A DNA stretch of 64,000 nucleotides. Origin: Sphingopyxis sp. OAS728. GTDB lineage: Bacteria; Pseudomonadota; Alphaproteobacteria; Sphingomonadales; Sphingomonadaceae. A program made the translations under genes and the position numbers. The DNA is taken from positions 3,224,001 through 3,288,000 of the forward strand of contig NZ_JADBDT010000001.1 in the NCBI RefSeq assembly GCF_014873485.1, written 5' to 3'. Positions 15,088-24,349 of the stretch are shown one piece after another; within the stretch, counting starts at the first letter, position 1, and the number at the start of each line of letters is the position of its first letter. Under the pieces are notes generated by a model, which searched no databases, was not told the origin of the DNA, and saw only the letters and a program-made list of their open reading frames with translations.

Positions 15088-16845
15088 ATGATCGTGGCGG
15101 CACATCTTCTGGCACACCTGCGCGGCCGGCTGGGCTTCGGCTTTGCCGTCCTTGCGTTCGCGCTGTGGGCAGCGCCGGTGGCGGCGGTGACGCTCGATGT
15201 CGATCGCGACCTTTGCCACGCGCAAAGTGCGGCCACGGTTGCCGATAGCAGCCTTTCCAAGCTTCGCTTTTCGTGCCGCGGAACGCCCGCCGGTTATCAA
15301 CAGGCAAGCCTCTGGCTCCGCGCGCCGCTGGACGGTGTGGACGCACAGCGCGGCGATATCGCGCTGATGGTCCATCAGTCGCGCTTCGATCGGCTCGCGG
15401 TCGCCTTTTCCTATGCCGACGGCACGACGCGATGGCAGCAGGTGCGCGCCGGCGATTACGGACCATATTGGCGCGCGGGCGGGCAGATATTGTTCGAGGC
15501 GCCCGAGCGCAATGCGGCGCTGACGGCGGTGACGATGCGCTTCGATCGTCTTTCGGGGCATCAATTCGTCCACGCGCGGATCGTCCCGAAAGCCGAGGCG
15601 GGGATGCAATCGGCGGGCATGGCGGCGGCGGTCGGTGCTGCGCTCACTTTGCTCTTGGTCAGCTGCATCTACAGCCTGTCGCTCGCCTTTGCGGTGCGCC
15701 GCCAATATCTCGCTTGGCAGGCGGCGTGGTCGGGCACGATGCTGCTGTGGGGCACGCTCTGGTCGCAGGTGCATCTGGCGCTCGTACCCGGATTGGCGGG
15801 GACGGTGACGACGCAGATCTGCACTTTCCTCTCGTGCCTTGCCATCGCGCTCGCGACGGTCAGCGCGGCGACCGCAGTCGACCGCGGCCGGGTGCCGGAG
15901 GGGCTGCGGACCGCCGTGCTCGCCCTGGGCCTTGGCGTCGGCATCGCCGGCATCCCGCTGGCGCTGATCCGCGGCAGCAGCCTGGGGGCGCTCGCCGATG
16001 TCCTAGGGCTGGTGGTGATCGCCGACCTGCTGGCGGTGACCGCCTATGTCGGCTGGGCGTGGCGGCGCGGTTCGGTCGAGGCGCGCGATTTCCTCGCGGC
16101 ATGGGGGCTGCCGATGGCGGTGCTCGCGATCATCCATGTCATCGACGTCGAGGACGGCCTGTGGGGCGGCGGGTCGAAGCTGCTCGTGCTCGCCGCTGCG
16201 ACCTGGCAAGCGTTGTGGCTCGCCGCCGCGGCGACGCGCCGGCTCGGGCATCTCCGGATCGAGCGCGACCATGCGCGCAGCGCCGAGGCGCAGGCGCAGC
16301 AACTCGCGCGGCGCGATCCGTTGACCGGGCTGCCCAATCGCCGCGGTTTTGTCGAGAGCGTGACGCCGCTGCTCGAGCGCGCGCGCGCCGACAATCTGCC
16401 GGCGGCGCTGCTGCTCGTCGACATCGACCGGTTCAAGTCGGTCAACGATATTTACGGCCACGATGTTGGCGACGTCGTCCTGTGCGGCATCGCGCGCCGG
16501 ATCGAGCGCTGGGAAGGGCCGATGTGCACCGTCGCGCGGCTCGGTGGCGAAGAATTCGGGCTGCTGACGATCGGGATGGAAGGGATCATCCTCGGCCGGT
16601 TCGCCGAAAGCATCCGGCGGGGGATCGCGGCGTGCGATCATAGCGAGGCGGTGGGCGAACGGCTGGTTACGGCCAGCGTCGGGGTTGCCGAGGTTCGGCC
16701 GGCGTGCGATTTCCAGCAACTCTACCGGCTCGCCGACGAGGCGCTCTATGATGCGAAGCGCGGTGGACGCAATAAGGTGGTCGTCCAGCGGCATTATGAC
16801 ATGCCGGGCCGCGCGTCGGGCCGCGAGGTCGCGATATCGAATTGA
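15088..16845 (+). CDS. Membrane-bound diguanylate cyclase (7TMR-DISM plus GGDEF)
   Basis: The 585-residue product has a signal peptide (VLAFALWAAPVAAVTLDV), a periplasmic sensor region (about 35-170), seven membrane helices (about 175-385), and a GGDEF domain from RRDPLTGLPNRRGF (about 405) with an active-site GGEEF near residue 486. It should make cyclic di-GMP in the cytoplasm in response to an outside signal. The inhibitory I-site (RxxD five residues before GGEEF) is not present, so product feedback is probably lost. Stand-alone gene, followed by a bidirectional hairpin at 16845-16866. Confidence 0.9.
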   Translation: MIVAAHLLAHLRGRLGFGFAVLAFALWAAPVAAVTLDVDRDLCHAQSAATVADSSLSKLRFSCRGTPAGYQQASLWLRAPLDGVDAQRGDIALMVHQSRFDRLAVAFSYADGTTRWQQVRAGDYGPYWRAGGQILFEAPERNAALTAVTMRFDRLSGHQFVHARIVPKAEAGMQSAGMAAAVGAALTLLLVSCIYSLSLAFAVRRQYLAWQAAWSGTMLLWGTLWSQVHLALVPGLAGTVTTQICTFLSCLAIALATVSAATAVDRGRVPEGLRTAVLALGLGVGIAGIPLALIRGSSLGALADVLGLVVIADLLAVTAYVGWAWRRGSVEARDFLAAWGLPMAVLAIIHVIDVEDGLWGGGSKLLVLAAATWQALWLAAAATRRLGHLRIERDHARSAEAQAQQLARRDPLTGLPNRRGFVESVTPLLERARADNLPAALLLVDIDRFKSVNDIYGHDVGDVVLCGIARRIERWEGPMCTVARLGGEEFGLLTIGMEGIILGRFAESIRRGIAACDHSEAVGERLVTASVGVAEVRPACDFQQLYRLADEALYDAKRGGRNKVVVQRHYDMPGRASGREVAISN

Positions 16846-16866
16846 GGGCCGCGCGGACGCGGCCCT
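16845..16866. terminator. Hairpin between convergent genes
   Basis: A 9-bp perfect stem AGGGCCGCG/CGCGGCCCT with loop CGGA, starting on the last base of the diguanylate cyclase stop codon. It lies between convergent genes ending at 16845 and 16881. There is no clear T-run on either side, so termination is inferred from position. Confidence 0.5.
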
Positions 16867-16880
16867 GGCCAGAACCGACG

Positions 16881-17333
16881 TTAGTTGGAGACGACTTCGA
16901 GCGGCGGCGGGGCTTTCGCCGCGGCGGCGCCATGGCGGCGGTGGCTCAGCTTGCCCTCGACCTTGCCGCCATTTTCGATCGTGATCGTTTCATAGACGAC
17001 ATCGCCGGTGATCCGCGCGGTCGCGTGGACGATCAGCGTCTTGGCCTCGATCGACCCGTCGAGCAGGCCGGCGATCTTCGCGGTTTCGGCGACGACCGCC
17101 CCCTTGATCTCGCTCGCCTCGCCCTGGACGAGATTGGCGCACTTCAAGTCGCCGTCGATCTTGCCGTCGACGTGCAGGTCGACGCTGGCAGCGACATTGC
17201 CGGTGACGACGACGTCCGATCCGAGGATCGAAAAGGTCGTGTGACGCGCGCCCGTCGCCATCTTAGCGGGCACCACGGGCGGCAGCGACGGAACCGACTC
17301 GCTGTCGGGCGTCGTCTTTGACTTCGAGAACAT
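16881..17333 (-). CDS. Bactofilin family cytoskeletal protein
   Basis: The 150-residue product has a short flexible N-terminus, a central right-handed beta-helix domain (about residues 33-125: FSILGSDVVVTGNVAASVDL, HVDGKIDGDLKC, IKGAVVAETAKIAGLLDGSI) and a Pro/Ala tail, which is the bactofilin (DUF583) pattern. Bactofilins polymerise without nucleotide and position cell-wall enzymes. The start at 17333 has a TGGAGG sequence nine bases upstream and makes the gene overlap the M23 gene by 71 nt; an alternative ATG at 17259-17261, just after that gene's stop, has a weak leader. Confidence 0.92.
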   Translation of the reverse strand: MFSKSKTTPDSESVPSLPPVVPAKMATGARHTTFSILGSDVVVTGNVAASVDLHVDGKIDGDLKCANLVQGEASEIKGAVVAETAKIAGLLDGSIEAKTLIVHATARITGDVVYETITIENGGKVEGKLSHRRHGAAAAKAPPPLEVVSN

Positions 17334-18474
17334 CGGCTTTGGCCTCCAGGAAGCGGCGCGGGTTGACCGCGACGCCGTTCAAACGGACTTCGAAATGCAG
17401 GTGGCTGCCGGTCGAACGGCCGGTCGAGCCCATTTTGGCGATCTGCTCGCCGGCGGCGACCTGTGCGCCAACCTTGGACGTAAAGCCCGACAAGTGGGCG
17501 TAGCGGGTCAGGATGCCCTGACCGTGATCGACTTCGACGACATTGCCGTAACCCGACTTCTGGCCGACATAAACGACGCGGCCGGGGGCGGCGGCGAGGA
17601 TCGGCGTGCCCATCGGGCCGGGGAAATCGAGCCCCGAGTGCATCGCGCCGGCGCCGGTAAATGGGTCGCTGCGATAGCCGAAGCTCGACGAGAGCATCAG
17701 CACGTTCGCGGGTTGCCCCGACGGGATCGCGACGAGCGTGCGTTCGAGCACTTCCATGCGGAACAGCGCGCTTTCGAGCGCGGCAAACGACTTGCCGAGC
17801 GAACTCGCGCGGCCCTTGCCGCCGCGATAGGGAATGAACGGACCACCGCGGCCGGCCGCAGCGTTGCGAACCAGCGCGGCGGGGTTCATGCCGAGCTTGG
17901 CCACCGCGCCTTCGGCCTTGGCCGCGCGTTCGTTGACCGCGGTGAGCAGGCGATTGGCGAAATCTTCCTGCCGCGCTTCGAGGCGGGCAAGAATTTGCGC
18001 TTCGGGCGGCAGGTTCGGGTCGATCAACGCGCTGGTCTTGAGCGGCGCCTGTTCGGCAACCGGCGCCGCACCGTCGGCATGGGCTTCGGGCGTAACCGCT
18101 GCGGGCTCGACGCCGAAGTGGACCTTCGACCATTCCTCGAGCTGTTCCTGCCGGTCTTCGAGATCGGCGGCGGTTTCGGCGACATTGTCGCGATATTTGG
18201 CGATCCGCGCTTCTGATGCCGCAGCGGCTGCTTGTTGCTGCGCGACCGCGGCGCGCTCACCCGAAGTGAGCAACTGGTTGACGAGCACCGCGAGCGTAGC
18301 GCCCGCCCAAGCGAGCAGCACGATGCCGGCGATCAGCGCGACGCGCTTTTGCCAGACGGCGCTGACGCGCAGGAATCGGACATGACCGTGCGTGCGAACG
18401 AAGATTTCATGGTCCTGAAACAGCGCAGAAAACCGCTGGCGCAAATCGCGCAGACCCGTTGTTTTCGATGACAA
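17263..18474 (-). CDS. M23 family metallopeptidase (LytM/DipM type)
   Basis: The 403-residue product is a cell-wall endopeptidase or regulator: a membrane helix at about residues 47-68, a periplasmic coiled coil (about 75-130), and a C-terminal LytM domain with zinc motifs HSGLD (about 279-283) and HLH (about 358-360), both intact. It is transcribed together with the overlapping bactofilin gene, a pairing conserved in many bacteria in which the bactofilin localises the peptidase. The only start in frame before an upstream stop is TTG (18472-18474), with a weak GGGG leader. Confidence 0.9.
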   Translation of the reverse strand: MSSKTTGLRDLRQRFSALFQDHEIFVRTHGHVRFLRVSAVWQKRVALIAGIVLLAWAGATLAVLVNQLLTSGERAAVAQQQAAAAASEARIAKYRDNVAETAADLEDRQEQLEEWSKVHFGVEPAAVTPEAHADGAAPVAEQAPLKTSALIDPNLPPEAQILARLEARQEDFANRLLTAVNERAAKAEGAVAKLGMNPAALVRNAAAGRGGPFIPYRGGKGRASSLGKSFAALESALFRMEVLERTLVAIPSGQPANVLMLSSSFGYRSDPFTGAGAMHSGLDFPGPMGTPILAAAPGRVVYVGQKSGYGNVVEVDHGQGILTRYAHLSGFTSKVGAQVAAGEQIAKMGSTGRSTGSHLHFEVRLNGVAVNPRRFLEAKADVLEVKDDARQRVGSVAAARGAR

Positions 18475-18714
18475 GTGGCGACCCCATCTTGTGTTTTATT
18501 GGAGCCCTCCGCCCCGATTGATGCGCGCTTTATCAGGCTCGTTACCGTGGCGCGAATCTTTGGGCGGCGACTCGGGCTGAGTCGAAACCAACATGCGGTG
18601 AACGGTGTCAAACCTTAGGAATGCTGCCGTTTTGGCAGGAAAGCGCCAGCGAATCGGTGATTCCAGTTGACGGGTTGCTTACCCTTTTGCGGTAACGCTA
18701 AGCGGGTGAATATC

Positions 18715-20112
18715 ATGGCCAAATCCGCTCCATCAGGCACAATCGAACCGGCAGACGCGCCGTCCGCGCCGACAGGCCTTCGTCCCCGTTCGGCGGTCAG
18801 CGCCGGGGTCGGCATCGTCGGGCTCGCAGGTTTGGTCAGCTATTTGTTGATCGCGCGCTTTGCACCCGACATTGCGGCGTTCCTCGGCATCGACTGGGGA
18901 ACGCGCGGGGCGATGAACGGGCCGAATTCGGCGATCGCCAGCGTGCTCGCCTGCGGGCTGCCGATGGTCCTGTGGTCGATCTTCGTCGACAAGGTGCATC
19001 GCAATCCCTCGACCGGTATCGACTGGACGCAACGGCGCCCGTGGCGCGAGACGATCGATATCAGCCTGACCAAGCTAGCCGGCATGTGGGCGACATGGGG
19101 GCTGATCGCGCTGATCTATGCGACGATGCGTTATTATTGGGAGGGCAATTACGCTTTTTCCATGAACCTGCTCGAGACGGTTGCGCCGTGGCTGCTGCTC
19201 GTCTCGGTGCCCTATATGCTGTGGCTCGACCGCCGCATGATCGAACCGCGCGACGGGTGCTGGCAGTTCGGCCGCTGGCTGATCGCGCCCGGCCAGCCGG
19301 TCGACGGCAAGGCAATCGGGCACCATCTGCGCGCCTGGGCGGTGAAGGGGTTTTTCACCGCCTTCATGCTGTCGATCGTGCCGGGCAATTTCTCCTCACT
19401 GGTCACGGTGCCGATGAGCGAGGTGTTCGCCAATCCCTATATGATGGGGCTGTGGGCGATCAATTTCCTCTACCTCGTCGACGTCCATATCGCGACGGTC
19501 GGCTATATCCTGACGTTGAAGCCGCTCGATGCGCATATCCGCACCGCCAATCCCTATGGCATGGCGTGGGTCGCGGCGCTGGTGTGCTATCCGCCCTTCA
19601 TCCTGATGAACGGCGGCCCGCTCGACTATCAGGTCAACGGGTCGGACTGGGGCTATTGGCTGGAGGGTCATTATGGCCTGCTCGTCGCCTGGGGTGTCGT
19701 GCTCGTCGCGCTCACCGCGATCTACAGCTGGGCGACGATGGCGTTCGGCATCCGCTTTTCGAACCTGACGCACCGCGGCGTGATCACGCACGGCCCCTAC
19801 AAGTTCACGCGCCACCCGGCCTATATTTCGAAGAATTTGAGCTGGTGGGTCGGTTCGCTGCCCTTCCTCGTCACCGCGGGCGGCTGGGTCGAGGGGGTGC
19901 GCAATGTGATCCTGCTCGGGCTGGTCAGCGGGGTCTATTATTGGCGCGCCAAGACCGAGGAGAAGCATCTCCTCGCCGATCCTGCCTATGCCCGATATTG
20001 GAATTGGGCGCAGGAGCATGCACTGATCCCGCGCTTCTTCGCGAAGCTGACGGGGCGAACGCGCCCGCTGATCCGCCTCGAGCCCGACGAGCGCGTCGGG
20101 CCGGTCGCCTAG
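18715..20112 (+). CDS. Polytopic membrane protein with C-terminal isoprenylcysteine methyltransferase-like domain
   Basis: The 465-residue product has about ten predicted membrane helices. The last ~120 residues carry the ICMT-family signature: HRGVITHGPYKFTRHPAYIS, a hydrophobic stretch, then YYWRAKTEEKHLLADPAYARY. ICMT-like proteins methylate carboxyl or other groups using SAM at the membrane face, but bacterial members are usually under 230 residues. The N-terminal ~320 residues are unrecognised. ATG 18715 (MAKSAPSG) is preferred to the upstream TTG. Convergent with and overlapping the next gene by 4 nt (a CTAG shared by both stops). Confidence 0.75.
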   Translation: MAKSAPSGTIEPADAPSAPTGLRPRSAVSAGVGIVGLAGLVSYLLIARFAPDIAAFLGIDWGTRGAMNGPNSAIASVLACGLPMVLWSIFVDKVHRNPSTGIDWTQRRPWRETIDISLTKLAGMWATWGLIALIYATMRYYWEGNYAFSMNLLETVAPWLLLVSVPYMLWLDRRMIEPRDGCWQFGRWLIAPGQPVDGKAIGHHLRAWAVKGFFTAFMLSIVPGNFSSLVTVPMSEVFANPYMMGLWAINFLYLVDVHIATVGYILTLKPLDAHIRTANPYGMAWVAALVCYPPFILMNGGPLDYQVNGSDWGYWLEGHYGLLVAWGVVLVALTAIYSWATMAFGIRFSNLTHRGVITHGPYKFTRHPAYISKNLSWWVGSLPFLVTAGGWVEGVRNVILLGLVSGVYYWRAKTEEKHLLADPAYARYWNWAQEHALIPRFFAKLTGRTRPLIRLEPDERVGPVA

Positions 20113-20408
20113 TCCTTCACGGCACCGGCCGCGGCGGCGCGCTTGGCCTGCAACTCGGCATAGGCCGCGTTGATCGCGCGCCAGGCCTGTTCGCATTGCT
20201 GCTGGTCGCTGCGTCGCTTGCTGGCGCACAGCCGGTCGAGCCGTTCCATAACCGCCTTCGGGCTATTGTTCCGGCTAAAGGGATAGGTTCGGACATTCTC
20301 GGAATAGCCCATGACACCGAATACGGCGGGCGAAGGCATATCCGCGGCGGACGCGGCGGTGGTCGACAAGCCAGCGGCGAGAAGGCCTAGGGTCAAACGG
20401 CGCATCAT
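20109..20408 (-). CDS. Small secreted protein of unknown function
   Basis: The 99-residue product has a signal peptide (LTLGLLAAGLSTTAASAAD) and a helical mature part with two cysteines (RLDRLCASKRR, QQQCEQAWRAIN) that could form a disulfide in the periplasm. No family recognised. Tandem ATGs at 20406-20408 and 20403-20405. Overlaps the convergent upstream gene by 4 nt. Confidence 0.6.
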   Translation of the reverse strand: MMRRLTLGLLAAGLSTTAASAADMPSPAVFGVMGYSENVRTYPFSRNNSPKAVMERLDRLCASKRRSDQQQCEQAWRAINAAYAELQAKRAAAAGAVKD

Positions 20409-20465
20409 CGACTCCCATATCGTTGCAGGGCGATGATAACATGGAAATAATTGGAAACGAAGCCC

Positions 20466-20496
20466 GATCCGCGCGGAGCGAAACCCCGCGCGGATC
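20466..20496 (-). terminator. Terminator hairpin after TonB receptor gene
   Basis: Perfect 11-bp stem GATCCGCGCGG/CCGCGCGGATC with a 9-nt loop, starting 8 nt after the stop codon at 20505 on the minus strand. The following bases GGGCTTCGTTTCC give only a weak T-tract. Confidence 0.65.
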
Positions 20497-20504
20497 GAAG
20501 GCTT

Positions 20505-22766
20505 TTAGAATTTGAAGCCCGCCTCGATGCCATAGATGCGGGGTTCGTTGACGTAGCTGGTTAGGTTGTTGAAATCGATGCCGCCGGTCGGCGATTCATC
20601 GCCCGTGACGTTGCGCACGAAGCCCGCAATGTCGAAACGATCGGTCTTGTAGCCGACGCGCACGCCGCCCTCGAGCAGCTTGTCGTCCGAGAATTCGACC
20701 GAGCGATAGAGGAAGAACTGTACCTTCGAGCGGTAATACCAGTCGGTGAAGGCATAGATTGCGCCGTCGCCGACCGGGATTTCATAACCCGCGGTCCAGT
20801 TGAGCGTGAACTTCGGCGACTGCGGCAGCTGGTTGCCGTCGATCGAGAAGATGCCCGGGCTGCCGGGGCGGGCGGGGTCGAGCACGGTGCACGGCGTCGC
20901 CGAACCGCAGCCCGCGACAAAGGCGTTGGCATCGTCGATCTCGGCGATGTTCCATGCGCCGCCGATCGAGAAGGTCAGGCCCTTGGCGGGTGCCGCCTGC
21001 AACTCGGCCTCGATACCATGGCCCTTGGCGTCGACGTTGAGCAGGCTTGCGACGTTCGACGTGCCGCCGACCGCGGTCAGCTGCAGGTCCTTGGTGTCGA
21101 AATAATAGCCGGTCAGGTTGAAGCGGACGCGGTTGTCGAGGAAGCTGGTCTTGATGCCGGCTTCGTAGGACATCGTCTCTTCCTGATCGGCGGTCGAGAT
21201 GACGCGCGAGAAGGTCAGGCGGCCCTGCACCGACGGGGCGCGATAGCCGCGCGCGACGCGGGCGTAGAGGGTCAGCGCATCGGAGGCTTCATAGGTTGCG
21301 CTGGCGTCCCAGGTCAGCAGCTTGCCCTTTACGCGGGCGGCCTGCGGCGGAACCGGCGTGTTCGGGTTCACGACGAAATCGGGGCGCGTTTCGACCGGAC
21401 GCGACGCGACGAAATCGCGCGTGTCGTGGTTGTAGCGCGCGCCGGCCTGCAGCTTGAAGCCATTGTCGAACTCGTAATTGACCGAGCCGAAGAGGCCATA
21501 GGCTTCGCTGTCCTGACGCTGGATCGCGATCGCCGACGGGGTCGCGTCGGTCGGACCGCCGAATTCGAAGCTCGAAATGTCGAGCTTTTCGTCGAAGTAG
21601 AAGGCGCCGAACTGATAACCGAGTCCGCCGCTGTTGTTCGACGCGATACGGATTTCCTGCGTGAACTGGTCGAGGCTCGGCACATTGTCCTGGCTTTGTG
21701 CCTGGAACGGGATGAGCCCCGGACCCGACACGGGCAGGAACACAGCGCCGAAACCGCCGTCGATGTCGCCGCGGCTGCGGAAATTACCGTTCCAATAGGA
21801 GGTGATCGAGTAAGCGGTCACCGGCCCGAAATCATATTCGAGGTTCAGCCCGGCGTTATAGGTGTTGAGCTTCTGGAAATTCAGCCCGTCCTGATAGACT
21901 TCGTCGCGCTTGAATTCGGTGCCCGCGCCGCCGAGGCCGACGAGCTTGTTGCTGCCGGGGAGCTGGGTGTTGGCGCGGAAGATGATCGCCGAACCGTCAT
22001 AGATGCGGACCTGTCCGGTCACGCGGCCGGTGAAGGGGCCGTTCTCATATTGAAGCTGGAGGCGCGCGGCGATGTCGTCATAGCCGCCGAGATCGTTCTT
22101 TTTCGTGGTCGCGATATTGTCGACCCAATTGTCACGATGCTGGAACAAGGTCGACAGGCGGACCGAGAAGCCATTGTCGTCGGCGGCGCCTGCCGCGACT
22201 TCGACCTGCGTCGTGCCGTAGCGGCCATAGCTGGCGCGCGCATAGCCGCCGGTCTTGCCGGGCTTGACGGTGTCGAACTTGACGATGCCCGCGGGGGTGT
22301 TGCGGCCGAACAGCGTGCCCTGCGGCCCGCGGAGAACTTCGACGCGGTCGAGGTCGAAGATCGGGAAGCCCTTGAGGATCGGGTTTTCGAGCACGACATC
22401 GTCATAGACGAGGCTGACCGGCTGCGAGGCGTTGAGGTCGAAATCGGTGTTGCCGAGGCCGCGGATATAGAAGCGCGGGAAGGTGCGGCCGAACGAGCTT
22501 TCGATGTTCAGGCTGGGGACGCGGCCTGCGAGGACGCGGACGTCCGAGCCGGTCGAGGTGATCGCGTCGAGCGTGTTGCCCGACAGCACCGAGACGGCGA
22601 CGGGCACATCCTGCAGGCTTTCCTCGCGGCGCTGCGCGGTTACTACGATGTCTCCGAGGCCCGATTCTTCGGCGACGGGCGCGGTGTCCTGCGCAGCGGC
22701 GGGGGCGGCCCACGCGGTGGTGGCAAGGGCGACGCTTATAGCAATAGTGGAAGGAAAGTGGCGCAT
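20505..22766 (-). CDS. TonB-dependent outer-membrane receptor
   Basis: The 753-residue product has a signal peptide (FPSTIAISVALATTAWAAPAAAQ), a TonB-box-like segment GDIVVTAQRREESLQDVPVA (about residues 38-57), a plug domain to about residue 180 (FDLDRVEVLRGPQGTLFGRN), and a beta-barrel ending in Phe (EAGFKF). It is FecA-like with no STN domain. The ligand is unknown; the two cysteines near CGSATPC are in an extracellular-type loop. ATG 22764-22766 has AGGAAG upstream. It stands alone, with a terminator after it. Confidence 0.93.
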   Translation of the reverse strand: MRHFPSTIAISVALATTAWAAPAAAQDTAPVAEESGLGDIVVTAQRREESLQDVPVAVSVLSGNTLDAITSTGSDVRVLAGRVPSLNIESSFGRTFPRFYIRGLGNTDFDLNASQPVSLVYDDVVLENPILKGFPIFDLDRVEVLRGPQGTLFGRNTPAGIVKFDTVKPGKTGGYARASYGRYGTTQVEVAAGAADDNGFSVRLSTLFQHRDNWVDNIATTKKNDLGGYDDIAARLQLQYENGPFTGRVTGQVRIYDGSAIIFRANTQLPGSNKLVGLGGAGTEFKRDEVYQDGLNFQKLNTYNAGLNLEYDFGPVTAYSITSYWNGNFRSRGDIDGGFGAVFLPVSGPGLIPFQAQSQDNVPSLDQFTQEIRIASNNSGGLGYQFGAFYFDEKLDISSFEFGGPTDATPSAIAIQRQDSEAYGLFGSVNYEFDNGFKLQAGARYNHDTRDFVASRPVETRPDFVVNPNTPVPPQAARVKGKLLTWDASATYEASDALTLYARVARGYRAPSVQGRLTFSRVISTADQEETMSYEAGIKTSFLDNRVRFNLTGYYFDTKDLQLTAVGGTSNVASLLNVDAKGHGIEAELQAAPAKGLTFSIGGAWNIAEIDDANAFVAGCGSATPCTVLDPARPGSPGIFSIDGNQLPQSPKFTLNWTAGYEIPVGDGAIYAFTDWYYRSKVQFFLYRSVEFSDDKLLEGGVRVGYKTDRFDIAGFVRNVTGDESPTGGIDFNNLTSYVNEPRIYGIEAGFKF

Positions 22767-22923
22767 GGCGAGCTTCCTGAAACAGAGTTGACGATGGGAG
22801 AGTGGAAAAACCAAAGGCTCTTTGGCTTTCCACGCACGCGCAATCAATCGCAGAAGCTCACACCGCTGACTTTCGTGTCAGCAGTGTTGCGCAATTGCTG
22901 CACTTTCGGGACGAAAACCGCCC

Positions 22924-24297
22924 CTAGAAGCTCAGTTCGTCATAGATCTTCGAGAGGTCGCCGCCCCACGGGCCTTCGTAGCGGTCGAGCAGGTCGTGCG
23001 CGGGCGACTTGCCGCTCTTGGCGATGCGGCGGAGCGGTTCGAGGAAGCCGACTTCATTGTCGCCCATCGAATTGACTTCGCCGCGTGCGGCAAGGCCCGC
23101 CGCCGCGATGTCGAGAACGCGATGGGCGAGCTGTCCCACGGTGCCGCCGCCGGGCGCCGGGGCGTCGAGGCCTTCGCTGGGGACGGCATCGCGCAGCACC
23201 TGATGCTCCTCGATGCTCCAGCCTTTGACCAGATCCCACGCTGCGTCGAGTGCGCCCTGGTCGTAGAGCAGGCCGACCCACAGCGCCGGGAGCGCGCAGA
23301 TACGGTTCCACGGCCCGCCGTCGGCGCCGCGCATTTCGAGGAAGCTTTTGAGGCGCACTTCGGGGAAGGCGGTCGAGAGATGGTCGTTCCAGTCGGAGAG
23401 GCGCGGTTTCTCGCCAGGGAGTGCAGGGAGTTCGCCCTTGAGGAAGTCGCGGAAGCTCTGCCCCGCGGCGTCGATATATTTGCCGTCGCGGAAGACAAAA
23501 TACATCGGCACGTCGAGCATATAGTCGACATAGCGCTCGTAACCGAAGCCGTCCTCGAACACGAAGGGCAGCATGCCGGTGCGCGCGGGGTCGGTGTCGG
23601 TCCAGATATGGCTGCGGTACGACATATAGCCGTTGGGCTTGCCCTCTGTGAAGGGCGACGCGGCGAAGAGCGCGGTCGCGAGCGGCTGGAGCGCGAGCGA
23701 CACACGGAATTTCTGCACCATGTCGGCCTCGCTCGCATAGTCGAGGTTGGTCTGGATCGTGCAGGTGCGCAGCATCATGTCGAGCCCCATGCTGCCGACG
23801 CGCGGCATATGCTCGAGCATGATCTTGTAGCGCCCCTTGGGCATGATCGGCAGCTCGGCGCGCGTCTTGTCGGGCCACATACCAAGCCCGAGGAAACCGA
23901 GCCCGAGTTCGGCGCCGACCTCTTTCACCTGCTTCAGGTGGCGGCCGGTTTCGGCGCACGTCTGGTGGAGGTTTTCGAGCGGGGCGCCCGACAACTCGAG
24001 CTGGCCGGCGGGTTCGAGGCTGATCGCGCCGTCGCTGCCCGACAAGGCGATCACCTTGCCGCCCTCGATAACCGGTTCCCAGCCGAAGCGCGTGAGCGCC
24101 ATCAACAGGTCGTGGATGCCGCCGGGCTCGTCATAGCTGGGGGCGCGATGGTCGGCGGTGCGATAGACGAATTTCTCGTGCTCGGTGCCGATGCGCCAGC
24201 GGTCCTTGGGCTTTTCGCCCTTGATCATGGGGGCCGCGAGCTGGTCGCGGCTTTCGACGATGGGATCGTTGCTGTCCGAGGCGGTGCGCGTGCTCAT
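22924..24297 (-). CDS. gshA: Glutamate-cysteine ligase (plant/alphaproteobacterial type)
   Basis: First enzyme of glutathione synthesis: ATP-dependent joining of glutamate and cysteine. The 457-residue product belongs to the plant-like GCS2 group: RIGTEHEKFVYR near the N-terminus, ISLEPAGQLELSGAPLEN, MRTCTIQTNLDY-like LRTCTIQTNLDYASEADMV, and SFLEMRGADGGPWNRICALP. It supplies the cofactor needed by the two GST and GFA proteins elsewhere in the window. It is separated from rsmE by two secreted-protein genes although I expect the two to be adjacent in relatives. Confidence 0.95.
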   Translation of the reverse strand: MSTRTASDSNDPIVESRDQLAAPMIKGEKPKDRWRIGTEHEKFVYRTADHRAPSYDEPGGIHDLLMALTRFGWEPVIEGGKVIALSGSDGAISLEPAGQLELSGAPLENLHQTCAETGRHLKQVKEVGAELGLGFLGLGMWPDKTRAELPIMPKGRYKIMLEHMPRVGSMGLDMMLRTCTIQTNLDYASEADMVQKFRVSLALQPLATALFAASPFTEGKPNGYMSYRSHIWTDTDPARTGMLPFVFEDGFGYERYVDYMLDVPMYFVFRDGKYIDAAGQSFRDFLKGELPALPGEKPRLSDWNDHLSTAFPEVRLKSFLEMRGADGGPWNRICALPALWVGLLYDQGALDAAWDLVKGWSIEEHQVLRDAVPSEGLDAPAPGGGTVGQLAHRVLDIAAAGLAARGEVNSMGDNEVGFLEPLRRIAKSGKSPAHDLLDRYEGPWGGDLSKIYDELSF

Positions 24298-24349
24298 ATC
24301 GCGCCATTATACGGTTCGGTACAGAAATCAATCGGCTGTTGAAGCGGCC

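Noticed and set aside
22865..22882. Inverted repeat GCTGAC/GTCAGC upstream of the TonB gene
   Set aside because: Only 6 bp per arm; frequency by chance is high in GC-rich DNA.
21018..23075. 685-codon antisense ORF across the TonB receptor
   Set aside because: Same cause; the receptor has signal peptide, plug and barrel motifs, and the antisense frame has none.
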